Below are positions 17,698 to 27,352 of a stretch of DNA of 64,000 nucleotides, in pieces. Source of the DNA: JACVRN01 sp036403815 (GTDB taxonomy: Bacteria; Acidobacteriota; Blastocatellia; Pyrinomonadales; Pyrinomonadaceae); assembly GCA_036403815.1 (NCBI GenBank), contig DASWQH010000010.1, forward strand, positions 22,025 to 86,024. The letters are read 5' to 3'. The notes beneath the pieces were generated by a model. That model was given only the letters and a program-made list of their open reading frames with translations, was not told the DNA's origin and searched no databases. A program made the position numbers and the translations under genes. Position 1 is the first letter of the stretch, and every line of letters begins with the position of its first letter.

Positions 17698-17869
17698 CTG
17701 CTTTTGTCCTGTAGAAATTCCTCTCTGCGCCACCCGCCACTAAAATCAAACTTTACCGCTACCTGAGACTCTAAAGTGTGTAGTTTTACGCCGCCTCATG
17801 ATATGTTGTGCTACAAAGTTGGGCGATTGTATAATCCAGCATTGTAGATGCCCGTCAAAGTGAGTTTCA

Positions 17870-18907
17870 ATGAGTAAGACCCTGTACGCTCCTTCTATCT
17901 TAATTCGTGTCGTATCTGTTTTCGTCTGCGCGTTTCTGCTCCTGTTGATTGCGGCCAGCGCGCAGGCGCAGTCAACCGATGTTGACCAGCCGACGCCGGT
18001 TACTTCCAATCAAGTCGCAGGGCAAATCACACCGCGCGACATAGGCGACTCTCGCCTGACAAGGCACTTCTATATTTTGACAGGCACGCCGGGCGATCTG
18101 GTCATGACGGTCGAGAGCAAGAATCTGAACGGCGACGTTGACCTGTTTCAATCGGGAACGCTGAGGCCATTCGCAAAGGTGAGCATGTATGCGGGCGAGC
18201 TTTCGACGAGCACCTCAAAAAGCATCTACCTGCGCCAACGCGAAACCATCATCCTGCGCGTGGAGGCGCGCACCCCCAACGACGATAAAGGCGATTATCG
18301 CATAACCTTTAGCGGGGGATTTGAAGTGATGGCCGCGCCCGCCGCTCAGCCCGAAACAGATACTACGACAGAGCAAGAGGCGGCTAACGCTCGTCGTGAC
18401 AAGAATACCCGGCGCGTCTCGTCCGTGGGCGCGCGCATAGCCGAGCCTGAGCCTGTTGAGACGGCAAAGACCGCAGAGCCGGAAACTTCAAACGACAAGA
18501 CTGGTAATGCGCCTGACGCTTCAAACAAGACTGCCACGGATAATACAGAGACGACCACGACGCCCGAGCCTGTGACAACGGCAAGAACGCAGCGGCTACC
18601 CTCTTCGCGCTCCAATCGTCGTCGGCGCGGGCGCGTCATTCCGCCGAAGCCGCCCGAAACCGCCACCCAGAACAACCCTGCGCCGGACTCTACGGAAGAA
18701 CCGCCGCCTCTTGTCACACAGCCTTCCGGCATAGAAGCTGGTGCAAAGCTCATCATAGAAACGCGCGATGGCATGAGGGTCGAACGTTTCATGAATACTG
18801 TGCGCCGCGTCACGGTCGAGAACGGGCAGATAGTCGTCTTCATGAAAAACGGCACGATAACTCGCCATCCAATGACGAACGTCGTGCGTATGGCTATAGA
18901 GCCGTAG
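17870..18907 (+). CDS. Secreted PPC-like domain protein
   Basis: 345 residues with a signal peptide (VSVFVCAFLLLLIAASAQAQ). A beta-sandwich follows (QVAGQITPRDIGDSRLTRHF, NGDVDLF, IILRVEARTPNDDKGDYRIT), resembling the PPC domain (bacterial prepeptidase C-terminal domain) of secreted proteins. A low-complexity Thr/Pro/Glu linker spans about 160-285 with a basic patch (RSNRRRRGR). The last 60 residues (KLIIETRDGMRVERFMNTVR to the end) form a small conserved-looking beta domain of repeated strand-turn units. No enzyme residues are seen. Likely periplasmic or surface-exposed; function unknown. Confidence 0.75.
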   Translation: MSKTLYAPSILIRVVSVFVCAFLLLLIAASAQAQSTDVDQPTPVTSNQVAGQITPRDIGDSRLTRHFYILTGTPGDLVMTVESKNLNGDVDLFQSGTLRPFAKVSMYAGELSTSTSKSIYLRQRETIILRVEARTPNDDKGDYRITFSGGFEVMAAPAAQPETDTTTEQEAANARRDKNTRRVSSVGARIAEPEPVETAKTAEPETSNDKTGNAPDASNKTATDNTETTTTPEPVTTARTQRLPSSRSNRRRRGRVIPPKPPETATQNNPAPDSTEEPPPLVTQPSGIEAGAKLIIETRDGMRVERFMNTVRRVTVENGQIVVFMKNGTITRHPMTNVVRMAIEP

Positions 18908-18950
18908 GATAACGTGAGTTCAACATAAGCAGCGAGAGTGTTATGTCTTC

Positions 18951-19155
18951 AGCCCCGTCAGGGGCGGAATATTTATAGCCCACGGCGCGAGCCGTGGGAA
19001 TTGAGCTGTATTAAAAAGTTAGAAGCCCCTGAAAGGGGCGAAAGTAATTCTACATCGAGAAGCTTTCGCCCCTTTCAGGGGCTTCTAATTTTAATGACCG
19101 CATCATCCCCACGGCTCGCGCCGTGGGCTAAATTCTTTCGCCCCTTTCAGGGGCT
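18951..19155. repeat. Nested inverted repeat, family 2 copy b
   Basis: About 205 bases: outer A (GCCCCGTCAGGGGC), B (AGCCCACGGCGCGAGCCGTG), inner A GCCCCTGAAAGGGGCGAAAG with its exact complement, then B and A in reverse. It fills the space between two convergent genes (ends at 18907 and 19196), where it could act as a two-way terminator. Confidence 0.9.
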
Positions 19156-19195
19156 TGGGGAACACGCCATTTATTATGTCGAAATCGCGGTTTTT

Positions 19196-19936
19196 CTATT
19201 TAACTGCCGCAGGCGTTTGCTGTCCGCCCATGTCTTGCAGTTGTGTGCGCATGCGCGGAAGGTCTGGGTTATTAGGGTTAACTTTCTCAAGCCGCGCAAT
19301 CATCTCCTGCGCTTCTTTGGCCTGCCCATTCTTCGTATAAGCGATGACTATATTGTGAAGCGACTGCTCATGGTTCGGGTTGATTTCTAAAGAGCGCCGG
19401 TACTCTTTAATGGCGCGATCAAAATCGGGCGGCGTGCGTGCCATGAAGGTCGTGCCTAAATCCGTGCGTACCCCAACGTCTTTAGGGTTTTTCGTGAGGG
19501 CGCTCGTGTACCATTGTTCTGCCAACTCATACTTTCCCGATTCAAAGTAAGCGTTGCCGATGTGTACAATGGTTTCGTAATCATCCGGCTTGAGCTTGTT
19601 TGCCTTGAGCCAGAAATCAATCGCCTCGTCCCAGCGCTGAATCTGGTAGAACATCTCGCCCGCCTGCTTTTGCGCCTCAAAATTATCAGGCTCGCTTCTG
19701 GCCTTTTCAATCGCCGCCTGCACGCCGGGCATAGCGCCCTGCTGCGCGGAGCCGGGTTGGTCTGCGACCGCATTCGAGGGAAGCTGCGGGTGATCGGGCG
19801 GGAGGTTCGACTGCGCAGCGGCAGGCGTCGAGCGCGGCTTCTGGTCTTGACGGTTCGCGTTATTGGCGAACATGAATCCGACTATGAAGCCCAGCAGGAC
19901 GCCTATGATGGAGAACAGAATGTTGTCTTTACTCAT
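19196..19936 (-). CDS. Membrane-anchored TPR protein
   Basis: 246 residues. An N-terminal helix (ILFSIIGVLLGFIVGFMFAN) anchors a Gln/Pro-rich linker and about four tetratricopeptide repeats (WDEAIDFWLKANKLKPDDYE, KYELAEQWYTSALTKNPKDV, FDRAIKEYRRSLEINPNHEQ, AKEAQEMIARLEKVNPNNPD). It lies 29 bases beyond ccsA on the same strand, so it is probably part of the cytochrome c maturation operon. TPR proteins of the CcmH/NrfG type hold apocytochrome c for heme attachment; that role is inferred from position. Confidence 0.85.
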   Translation of the reverse strand: MSKDNILFSIIGVLLGFIVGFMFANNANRQDQKPRSTPAAAQSNLPPDHPQLPSNAVADQPGSAQQGAMPGVQAAIEKARSEPDNFEAQKQAGEMFYQIQRWDEAIDFWLKANKLKPDDYETIVHIGNAYFESGKYELAEQWYTSALTKNPKDVGVRTDLGTTFMARTPPDFDRAIKEYRRSLEINPNHEQSLHNIVIAYTKNGQAKEAQEMIARLEKVNPNNPDLPRMRTQLQDMGGQQTPAAVK

Positions 19937-19965
19937 TACTTTTTCTAAAGGCTAACAAACCCCGC

Positions 19966-21567
19966 TCACGCGTAAGAATGCAGACCCGGCAACAAATAGC
20001 TGACCCCTAGATAAGTAAATATCACCAGCAGGAATCCAATGATGGCAAAGTACGCGGAGCTTCTACCCTTCCACCCATGACTGATGCGTGTGTGCAGGAA
20101 TGCCGCATAGGTCAGCCATGCCACCAACGCTCCAGTCTCTTTACTATCCCATCCCCAGTATCTTCCCCAGCTTTCATTTGCCCACACGGCTCCCGTTATC
20201 AACAGCATCGCCAGACCTGCAAAGGCTACGCTTCCGGTTTTGTACATCAGGGAATCCAGGCGTTCTTTGCTGGGCAGAGCGGCACGCAGCTTCTCTGTAC
20301 GGAAGCTGAAGAGGATAACGAATAGTGTGGCGGCAAAGGCTGTGATGAGCGCGGCCAATTCTACCGGGTTCGCGTTAGTGCTCAGGAAGAGCTTCGAGCC
20401 GTTCGCCTGAACGAACTCTCTGGCCGCCATCTCCAGCCGCTCGACCGGCACCTGCGCGATCTCTGCTGGCTTCATGCCCTGCTGCTCGGCTATCCATTGA
20501 CCGACGCGTTGATAGCCCAGCGGGTCGCTTGAAAGCTGCTGTTGCAGGCGCGGCCAGACATCGGTGATGGTCTTTATCTGCGAAACCAGAAGCGCTATGG
20601 CCGAAGCCTGCGCAACCAGCGAGAGCTTCAAGAGGCGATGCCCCCAAGAGCGCGCGCCTTCATTCTTTTTGTAGACGTAGACGCAGAAGAGAATGATTGT
20701 CGCAAGGAGCAGCACACCCGCAAGGAAGAGAACGGGGCCAACCCAGGGAATGTCTACGCGCAGCGGCACGGGGCGTCGTCCCCCCGTCGGCGTCTGCATA
20801 AAGGTCGAAGCGCTATAGGTGAAGTTGGTAAAGACGGACGCGCGGCTGATGCTGGCAATCACCGCAATCGAGAAGATGCTAGACCAGATAGCCATAGCTT
20901 CGGTCTTGATGCCATCCTTCAACAGATACACCACGGCCACAGCAAAACACACCAGCGCCACGCCATACGACAGACTTGCTACTCCCACATGTATGGGTCG
21001 CCAGTATGAGTCTAATATCGGCGGCAACTCTATAAACTCGTCTCCTATAAAACGAGCTAAGAGTAGTATCAACGAGGCCAGTGGTAAGGAGATGGCTCCC
21101 AGAAATCGGAAGTTCTTACGGTGAGCAATCAACAGCGTCGTAATCCCTGCTCCAAAAGCAAATGCCAGACTTAAATCATATAGATTGGCAAACGGAATGT
21201 AGCGGAAGAACCAGGGCAACTGGTCTGGGCCGTAGCCGTTGCGCTGCAATATAGCCAGCTCTCTATCATGTGCTGCCAGCCAGCGCACCCCCCAGCTAGA
21301 CAGGTTAAAGAAGACTCCGGAGGTGGCCGCCCACAGTCCTATCTTCTGCGCCATCTCCGACTGAGCATAAAGATTCATCAGATAGAAGACGGCTGCCGTC
21401 AGATAGCAGGCCAGACCGAGCATCATCAAGGCTCCATCTGAGATGAAGCCGTGGCCTCCCATCTGCCAGCGAAGGATGATAACGAGAATCGAGCCGGTGA
21501 CGGCCAGAATGGCTGGCATGTATCCTTGCCATGATTTCTTCATCTCTATTGCTGATACTTCGCTCAT
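19966..21567 (-). CDS. ccsA: Cytochrome c biogenesis protein CcsA
   Basis: 533-residue polytopic protein of system II cytochrome c maturation. It exports heme and presents it for covalent attachment to CxxCH motifs outside the membrane, together with ResB. The tryptophan-rich heme-handling motif WGWDSKETGALVAWLTYAAF is near residue 470, with conserved His residues in flanking loops (RISHGWKG). It is longer than typical CcsA (~320-390) because of an extra segment of about 150 residues between helices (TDVWPRLQQQLSSDPLGYQR through FVQANGSKLFLSTN). Its start overlaps the resB stop by 4 bases (ATGA), indicating coupled translation. Confidence 0.93.
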   Translation of the reverse strand: MSEVSAIEMKKSWQGYMPAILAVTGSILVIILRWQMGGHGFISDGALMMLGLACYLTAAVFYLMNLYAQSEMAQKIGLWAATSGVFFNLSSWGVRWLAAHDRELAILQRNGYGPDQLPWFFRYIPFANLYDLSLAFAFGAGITTLLIAHRKNFRFLGAISLPLASLILLLARFIGDEFIELPPILDSYWRPIHVGVASLSYGVALVCFAVAVVYLLKDGIKTEAMAIWSSIFSIAVIASISRASVFTNFTYSASTFMQTPTGGRRPVPLRVDIPWVGPVLFLAGVLLLATIILFCVYVYKKNEGARSWGHRLLKLSLVAQASAIALLVSQIKTITDVWPRLQQQLSSDPLGYQRVGQWIAEQQGMKPAEIAQVPVERLEMAAREFVQANGSKLFLSTNANPVELAALITAFAATLFVILFSFRTEKLRAALPSKERLDSLMYKTGSVAFAGLAMLLITGAVWANESWGRYWGWDSKETGALVAWLTYAAFLHTRISHGWKGRSSAYFAIIGFLLVIFTYLGVSYLLPGLHSYA

Positions 21568-23117
21568 GACTCTTGCTCCTCAACTCCGGGTTGTTCCTTG
21601 ATTTCGTTGACTAATCTTTTGAATCTATCTTCAAACCCAAGCTTGTTACGATTTGTATTGCCGCCTAATACGACATCGAATCCATTGCCGTCCGTTCTCT
21701 CTTCCATAAGCGACCAGACTCTCTGATGAGAGAAGAAGAAGACCGAGCAGAGCGTCATAATAAGCAGCGTGCCGCCCAGATAAAAGGGAATCTTGCCGGG
21801 GTCTTTCTGTATGGAGAGGATGTGCGCGTAGGGGACTTTCTCAAACTCTATGATGCGGAGCTTGTATCCTCCGACAGGCGCTCCGACGGGTGCGCCTGAT
21901 GGAAGCTCTGCACTGAACGCATAAGCCTGAAGCTGCTGGCCTTCGGGTGTTATCAGCTTCAGGGCGGCTGCCGGATTGTTGTAATCGCCGGATTCCGTAT
22001 CGGGCTTGCCGTTGATGATGCGGAAGTCCGGGAAAAACTCTAAGAAATTAATACGCGTCCCGTCCGCAAGCTGTGCCGAGCCGTTGCGCTGAATATTAAC
22101 CTCCTGAATAGACCCGTCCGCCTGCGATGTCAGTCGAAGCTTAATATTGCGTGCGCTTCCTCGCGCGATAAAGCTGGCCTGAAAAAATCTGTAGCCTCTG
22201 TAATCAAGCGGCTCGTTCAAATGCACAAGACCTTCGCGCGTGCCCGTCTCATCCGTGATTTTGATTCTGGTCAGCCAGTCAATCGTGTTGTTCTGTAAAA
22301 TCGAGCCGTCTTTGTTAATCAGCTTCTGCTGAATGTCCGTGCATGTGACGGTGAAGGGAAGGTCTACAGGCACTTTGCCGACATCGACTGTCGATGACTC
22401 ATCCAGATTAAAACTGAGATTCGTCATCTGGTTGGTGCTCATGCCGGGCGTCAGGGGCATCTGTCCGTCGCGGCTGAACTGTGCGGTCAGGAATCCGCCC
22501 GTGAAGATGGTGAGAAGCGCAACGTGTACGGCATAGGCTCCAAGGCGATTCCATGCCCCGCGCTCGCCGAAGACAAAGACGCGCCCGTTCTTTTCCGTCA
22601 CCACCGGGCGAAGACCTAGCTTGCGGAATGCGCCAGCGACTTTCAGTGAAGCAGCGCTTTGATTATCCGTGTCAATCATCACAGCGGCATGTTGCTGCTG
22701 GCTCTCTAAAAATCTGCGTCCCGCTTCAAGCTTCTTGTGCTTGATGAATCGCCATGCGGTCGGAAATCTATCAATGGAGGCGAGCACCAGGTTGAGCGAG
22801 AGCACCAGGAGCAGCAGGTTGAAGTACCAGACATGATAGATGTCGAAGAAGCCCAGCGTCCTGAAGAGCACTCTGGTTGAAGGCATCAGCTCCGCATAAT
22901 AATTCTCGAAGCCGTCAACATTCTTCTGCATGACGAGCATCCCCGTCATGCTCAGCGCGACCAGCAGTATCAGCAGTATGACGCCCAACCGTACGGAGCT
23001 GAGCAGCTTCATGAATTTCGACAGGGCTTGCGACAAGTTCGCGCCGTCTGGTTTTGCAGCCGACGAGACGGGCGGTTGTATGGCGGTTTCGCTTTTAGTT
23101 TCTTCTATGGCAGACAT
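21564..23117 (-). CDS. resB: Cytochrome c biogenesis protein ResB/Ccs1
   Basis: 517 residues. Three N-terminal helices (SSVRLGVILLILLVALSMTG, WYFNLLLLVLSLNLVLASID, LGAYAVHVALLTIFTGGFL), a large periplasmic domain (about 230-440) and a last helix (FYLGGTLLIMTLCSVFFF) match ResB architecture. It forms the heme-delivery complex with CcsA for cytochromes c. The typical FNLLLLVLSLNLVLASIDR helix with trailing Arg is conserved. It is the first gene of a resB-ccsA-TPR operon, which would supply the eight-heme cytochrome encoded at 33.6 kb. Confidence 0.92.
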   Translation of the reverse strand: MSAIEETKSETAIQPPVSSAAKPDGANLSQALSKFMKLLSSVRLGVILLILLVALSMTGMLVMQKNVDGFENYYAELMPSTRVLFRTLGFFDIYHVWYFNLLLLVLSLNLVLASIDRFPTAWRFIKHKKLEAGRRFLESQQQHAAVMIDTDNQSAASLKVAGAFRKLGLRPVVTEKNGRVFVFGERGAWNRLGAYAVHVALLTIFTGGFLTAQFSRDGQMPLTPGMSTNQMTNLSFNLDESSTVDVGKVPVDLPFTVTCTDIQQKLINKDGSILQNNTIDWLTRIKITDETGTREGLVHLNEPLDYRGYRFFQASFIARGSARNIKLRLTSQADGSIQEVNIQRNGSAQLADGTRINFLEFFPDFRIINGKPDTESGDYNNPAAALKLITPEGQQLQAYAFSAELPSGAPVGAPVGGYKLRIIEFEKVPYAHILSIQKDPGKIPFYLGGTLLIMTLCSVFFFSHQRVWSLMEERTDGNGFDVVLGGNTNRNKLGFEDRFKRLVNEIKEQPGVEEQES

Positions 23118-23264
23118 TCGTGTGTAGTCTTGGAAAAAGTAGATGAATGCAACGACTAACGGCGTCCCGTATTGTCTTGCTTAAATCTAAAACCTCTCGA
23201 TGACAGGGAGCGCCAGCCGACCGAAGTCTAAAATTTAGTAAGCACAATCATAACTGAGAGCCGC

Positions 23265-23396
23265 GAGGAAAGGCAAAATGAAAAAGGTAAAATGAAAAAG
23301 GGCGGACAAAGCTTTTAGCTTTGATTCTTTTATTCGATTCACGCCAAAGGCATGTTTTAATTTTTGCATTTTTAATTTTTCCTTTTGCCTTCCTTC
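23265..23396. repeat. Inverted tandem-word element, A-rich type
   Basis: The left array GGCAAAATGAAAAAGGTAAA and onward (23265-23303) repeats an AAAAGG/AAAATG word. The right array (23354-23396) carries the complement, TTTTAATTTTTGCATTTTTA and onward to CCTTTTGCC. A loop of about 50 bases separates them. It occupies most of the gap between the divergent resB and chelatase genes, ending 70 bases before the latter. Confidence 0.75.
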
Positions 23397-23465
23397 CTGC
23401 TTTGCGGTTAAATTGAGGGCGCAATCTAGAATGCTTCCGGCACCTTTGGCCTTCCGGTTGATTTA

Positions 23466-25601
23466 ATGAAAACCGACCGTATCTCCCAAAAACATCCTAC
23501 ACGTTTGAGGACTGAGCGCCCCGTCTATCCCTTTGCGGCGATTGTCGGGCAGGCGGAGATGAAGCTGGGGCTGCTCCTGAATGTGATTGACCCGTCGATT
23601 GGCGGCGTACTCATCATGGGTCATCGTGGCACCGGAAAATCCACAGCCGTGCGTGCCCTTGCAGACCTGCTGCCGCTTCATTGGCGCGTACACGGTTGCG
23701 CTTACGGCTGCGACCCTGAAGATGTTGAGAGCCTTTGCAACGATTGCGCGAAGCATTTCGAGAGCGGAGAGAAGCTCAAGCGCGAGCGTGCGCGGGTCTC
23801 GGTCGTTAATCTCCCGCTCGGCGCGACGGAAGACCGCATCTGCGGCACGCTCAATATCGAGCGCGCTCTGACGGAAGGCGTGAAGGCTTTTGAGCCGGGG
23901 CTGCTGGCGCGTGCCAATCGCGGCTTTCTATACATAGATGAAGTCAACCTGCTCGAAGATCATCTGGTTGACCTGCTTCTGGACACTGCGGCCACCGGAC
24001 GCAACACAGTCGAGCGCGAAAGCATCTCGGTCGAGCATCCTGCGCGCTTTGTACTGGTCGGCTCAGGAAACCCCGAAGAAGGAGAGCTGCGCCCGCAGCT
24101 TCTTGACCGCTTTGGTCTGCATGTTGAAATCAAGACGATAGACAACCTGGACGAGCGGTTGATGATTATAGAGCGCCGCGACCTCTTCGAGCGCGATGCC
24201 CAGGGCTTTCGTGATGCCTGGGAAGATGAGCAGGACAAACTACGCCGCCGTATATTGCGTGCGCGCAAGAATGCTCTGGATGTAAAGATAGAGCGCGAGC
24301 TGTTGCGCCACATCGCAGAGCTTTGCCTGCGGCTCAAAGTGGACGGCCATCGTGGAGAGTTGACGATTGCGCGTGCCGCCCGCGCACTCACGGCTTTCGA
24401 GGGAAGACGCGTTGCGACCTATAGAGACATAGAGCGCGTCGCCGTTATGTCGCTTCGTCATCGCCTGCGCCGCGATCCTTTGGATCAAACGCCCGGCGGC
24501 ACCGCGCGCATAGAGCAATCTATGGAAGAGCTTTTCCCGCAGGGCGATGCTGAAGAACACACGAACGGAAAAAATAGGCGAGCTGATTTTGAGCCGGATG
24601 ATTCTCATGGCGGAAGAGGCATGAGAGCAAGCGGTGCCAATCCAAACGGAAACGGCGACCGCCAGCAAAGAGACGAGACACAACAGAACGCGCAAATCGA
24701 ACGCGGAGTTGAACTCCCTGAACCCGAACCATCTCAGCCGCAGCCAAATCCCTCTCGAACATCCTTTGCCCCCGTCTCGTCATCACGCCGTCAGGGTCAC
24801 AAATCAAAAGCCTCTTACAGCGCACGGCGCGGACGATACGCGCGTGCCACAGCGCAACAATTTCCGGGCGCAAAGATTGCGCTTGACGCGACGCTCAGAG
24901 TGATGATGGGTGTCAGGTGTCAGGTGTCAGGTGTCGGTAAAAACTTTTCTTCTCCGGCACCCGGCACCCGGCACCCGGCACCCGACGTTCTCCGTTACAA
25001 GCTCTACAAACGCAAGACTGGGACGCTCTTTATCTTCGCCATAGACACTTCGGGGAGCATGGCTTTGAATCGCATACGGCAGGCGAAGGGGGCGCTCGCA
25101 CAGCTGCTTGAGCGTTCTTACGTCCGCCGCGATCATGTAGCCCTGGTCAGCTTTCGTGGCGAAGGGGCTGAGATTCTGCTGCCGCCCAGCAGGAGCGCTG
25201 CGCGTGCGCGTCGTCTACTGGATGAGCTGCCCGTAGGCGGCGCAACCCCCCTGGCTGCCGGACTGACGGCCTCTTTGCGGTTGGCCGAGCGCGCTTCAAA
25301 ATGGGGCGAGCGGCGGATCATTCTCTTTCTTTTTACGGATGGACGAGCCAACGTCTCCTTGAAGACAAACGCTCCCGCGGATAAGGCTCTGCGACGGCAA
25401 GCGGTACGCCGGGAAATTGAAAAGCTTGGGGCAGCGCTAAAGAGCGCGCACGTTCCCCTCGTGGTCGTTGATACACAGAGCGGCTACACCTCAAACGGTG
25501 AAGGCCGTCAACTTGCCGCCGCGCTCTGCGGTCATTACATGTTGCTTCCAGGCAAAGGGAGAGAAATTGATTCATCGGCTCTTTCTTCATTGATTCAATG
25601 A
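23466..25601 (+). CDS. Fused I-D subunit of Mg/Co-chelatase-type AAA+ complex
   Basis: 711 residues. The N-terminal ~350 residues are a complete ChlI/BchI-type AAA+ domain with intact Walker A (GHRGTGKST, 52-60) and Walker B (FLYIDEVN, about 155-162), plus GNPEEGELRPQLLDRFGLHV. A Gln/Pro/charged linker (about 355-475) leads to a von Willebrand A domain whose MIDAS motif DTSGS is at 527-531, as in ChlD/BchD. So the ATPase and integrin-like subunits are one chain with an active ATPase. Fused forms partner with either ChlH/BchH (Mg) or CobN (Co). Residues about 481-508 are encoded by a tandem-word repeat inserted in frame just before the VWA domain. The H-subunit genes follow 26 bases on. Confidence 0.92.
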   Translation: MKTDRISQKHPTRLRTERPVYPFAAIVGQAEMKLGLLLNVIDPSIGGVLIMGHRGTGKSTAVRALADLLPLHWRVHGCAYGCDPEDVESLCNDCAKHFESGEKLKRERARVSVVNLPLGATEDRICGTLNIERALTEGVKAFEPGLLARANRGFLYIDEVNLLEDHLVDLLLDTAATGRNTVERESISVEHPARFVLVGSGNPEEGELRPQLLDRFGLHVEIKTIDNLDERLMIIERRDLFERDAQGFRDAWEDEQDKLRRRILRARKNALDVKIERELLRHIAELCLRLKVDGHRGELTIARAARALTAFEGRRVATYRDIERVAVMSLRHRLRRDPLDQTPGGTARIEQSMEELFPQGDAEEHTNGKNRRADFEPDDSHGGRGMRASGANPNGNGDRQQRDETQQNAQIERGVELPEPEPSQPQPNPSRTSFAPVSSSRRQGHKSKASYSARRGRYARATAQQFPGAKIALDATLRVMMGVRCQVSGVGKNFSSPAPGTRHPAPDVLRYKLYKRKTGTLFIFAIDTSGSMALNRIRQAKGALAQLLERSYVRRDHVALVSFRGEGAEILLPPSRSAARARRLLDELPVGGATPLAAGLTASLRLAERASKWGERRIILFLFTDGRANVSLKTNAPADKALRRQAVRREIEKLGAALKSAHVPLVVVDTQSGYTSNGEGRQLAAALCGHYMLLPGKGREIDSSALSSLIQ
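24908..24986. repeat. Inverted tandem-word element inside chelatase gene
   Basis: Left array of four GGTGTCA words (24908-24937), a 16-base loop and a right array of four CGGCACC words (24954-24986), the near-complement. It is read in frame as GVRCQVSGVGKNFSSPAPGT and onward, between ALDATLRV and LRYKLYKRKTGTLF. These two blocks lie close together in ordinary ChlD proteins, so the element looks like an insertion. Confidence 0.8.
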
Positions 25602-25627
25602 ACCGATGATTAAATGAAACAATCTTT

Positions 25628-27352
25628 ATGACTAGCGAAGACAGAGACCGACGCGTGCTGGCGCTCTACGAACAGGTGCTTGAGATAGAAGAGCGCCTGA
25701 TTCCCACGGGGCTGCATGTTTTCGGCAGCGTGGACACAGAGCGCTCCATTGTAGACATGCTGCGAATGGTCGCATCCTTTGACCGACCGGAAGCGGGCGT
25801 GCGCGCTCTGACAGACCTCGCGGCTGAAGGACTGGGTTTTAGCGCTTACTCTACGCTCCTAAAAACGAGCAGCTCTAATGAAGCACGCTTACGCGAGCGT
25901 GAAGAGGTCGAAACGCACGTTCGTCGCGCCGTAGAGCTTTTTGTTAAAGAGGGAGCTGAACGGGCAGGGCGATTTTTGGAGACAAGCGCCCGCGTCCCCC
26001 TGGAAGAATCGCGCGCCTGTTTTCATCTGCTTGAAACAATCTGCGCGGAGTTGAAGACCAATCAGGAGATGGAGAGCCTTGTAAGGGCGCTGCGCGGCGA
26101 GTACATAGAGCCGGGGCCGGGCGCAGACATAGTGCAGAACCCCGCCATCCTGCCGACCGGGCGCAACACACACGCCGTCAACCCTTACACAGTGCCTTCG
26201 GAAGTTGCTACGACTCGTGCCGAAGCTACGGCTGACAATCTGCTGTCTAGACATCTTGCGGAGCATGGCCGCTACCCCCGCGCGATGGCGCTTGTGCTCT
26301 GGGGCCTGGACAACATCAAGACAGAGGGCGAGGGGGTGGCGCAAGCCCTGTGGCTGCTGGGCGTGCGCCCCAGGCGCGACTCTCTGAACCGCGCGACCGA
26401 AGTGGAAGTCATCCCGCTCGAAGAGTTGAAGCGACCGCGCATTGATGTAGTGATGACCGTGTCTGGAATCTTCCGCGACCTCTTCGGCGCGACGATTCTG
26501 CTGCTGGACAAAGCAGTGCGCCGCGTCGCCGCTCTGGATGAGCCGGTCGAGATGAACTATGTGCGCCGCCATGTGCTTGAGCAGATGAGCACCGAAGACA
26601 ATTCATTTGACGAATCGGCTGTGCGCGTTTTTTCAAATGCTCCCGGCAACTACGGCACGAACGTCAACTTCATGGTGATGGATTCACAGTGGGAGACTGC
26701 CGATTCGCTCGGCGACCTCTTCGTCACGCGCAAGTGCTTCGCCTACGGGCGCGACTCAAAGGGGCGCAGTGTCGAAGGGCGCGAAGCGCGCAAGGCTATG
26801 GATAGAGCGCTCTCTAGAGTCGAAGCGACCTACCAGAATATAGATTCCTTCGAGATAGGCATCACGGACGTAGACCATTACTTTGAGTACCTTGGCGGCG
26901 TCTCGAAGGCTGTGGAGAAAAGGGCACAGGCCAAGCCCGCCATCTATCTCGGCGACAATCTTTCGCGCGGGCAGCGCGTGCGCTCTCTGGAAGAGACGGT
27001 CAGGCTTGAGACACGCACCAAGACCCTGAATCCGAAATGGTATGAAGGGATGCTCAAGCACGGCTTTCGCGGCGTGGCCGAAATCGAAAATCACATCACG
27101 AATACCTTCGGCTGGAGCGCCACTGCCGATGCTGTTGACGACTGGGTCTACACGGAGGTCGCAAAAACTTACCTGCTAGACGATGCGATGCTCGAACGTC
27201 TGCGCCATCTCAATCCGCATTCTGCGCGCTCGCTCGTCGGACGCCTCCTCGAAGCAGAAGGGCGCGGATTCTGGAAAGCCGAGCAAGAGATGCTCGACCG
27301 CCTGCGCGAGATTTTCGGCGACCTCGAAGACCAGCTTGAAGGCGTCGCATGA
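25628..27352 (+). CDS. bchH: C-terminal half of magnesium-chelatase-type H subunit
   Basis: 574 residues that align, from my knowledge of the family, with the second half of BchH/ChlH. The opening YEQVLEIEERLIPTGLHVFG matches the BchH block after its central region. LPTGRNTHAVNPYTVPS, LWGLDNIKTEGEG, RPRIDVVMTVSGIFRDLF, TRTKTLNPKWYEGMLKHGF, NTFGWSATADAVDDWVY and the final GDLEDQLEGVA follow in normal order. The N-terminal half is absent here and is encoded by the next gene, whose ATG overlaps this TGA by 4 bases. ATG start, 26 bases after the fused I-D gene. The H subunit binds the porphyrin and is the catalytic subunit. Motifs resemble BchH more than CobN, but the metal (Mg or Co) is not proven. 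Confidence 0.9.
   Translation: MTSEDRDRRVLALYEQVLEIEERLIPTGLHVFGSVDTERSIVDMLRMVASFDRPEAGVRALTDLAAEGLGFSAYSTLLKTSSSNEARLREREEVETHVRRAVELFVKEGAERAGRFLETSARVPLEESRACFHLLETICAELKTNQEMESLVRALRGEYIEPGPGADIVQNPAILPTGRNTHAVNPYTVPSEVATTRAEATADNLLSRHLAEHGRYPRAMALVLWGLDNIKTEGEGVAQALWLLGVRPRRDSLNRATEVEVIPLEELKRPRIDVVMTVSGIFRDLFGATILLLDKAVRRVAALDEPVEMNYVRRHVLEQMSTEDNSFDESAVRVFSNAPGNYGTNVNFMVMDSQWETADSLGDLFVTRKCFAYGRDSKGRSVEGREARKAMDRALSRVEATYQNIDSFEIGITDVDHYFEYLGGVSKAVEKRAQAKPAIYLGDNLSRGQRVRSLEETVRLETRTKTLNPKWYEGMLKHGFRGVAEIENHITNTFGWSATADAVDDWVYTEVAKTYLLDDAMLERLRHLNPHSARSLVGRLLEAEGRGFWKAEQEMLDRLREIFGDLEDQLEGVA

Noticed and set aside
18938..19390. 150-codon frame through repeat family 2
   Set aside because: Translation of the palindromic repeat (SFRPFQGL words), a known source of false proteins.
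25628..27352. Ordinary full-length CobN
   Set aside because: The product is half-length, and motifs in both halves match BchH/ChlH better, although cobalt specificity cannot be excluded.
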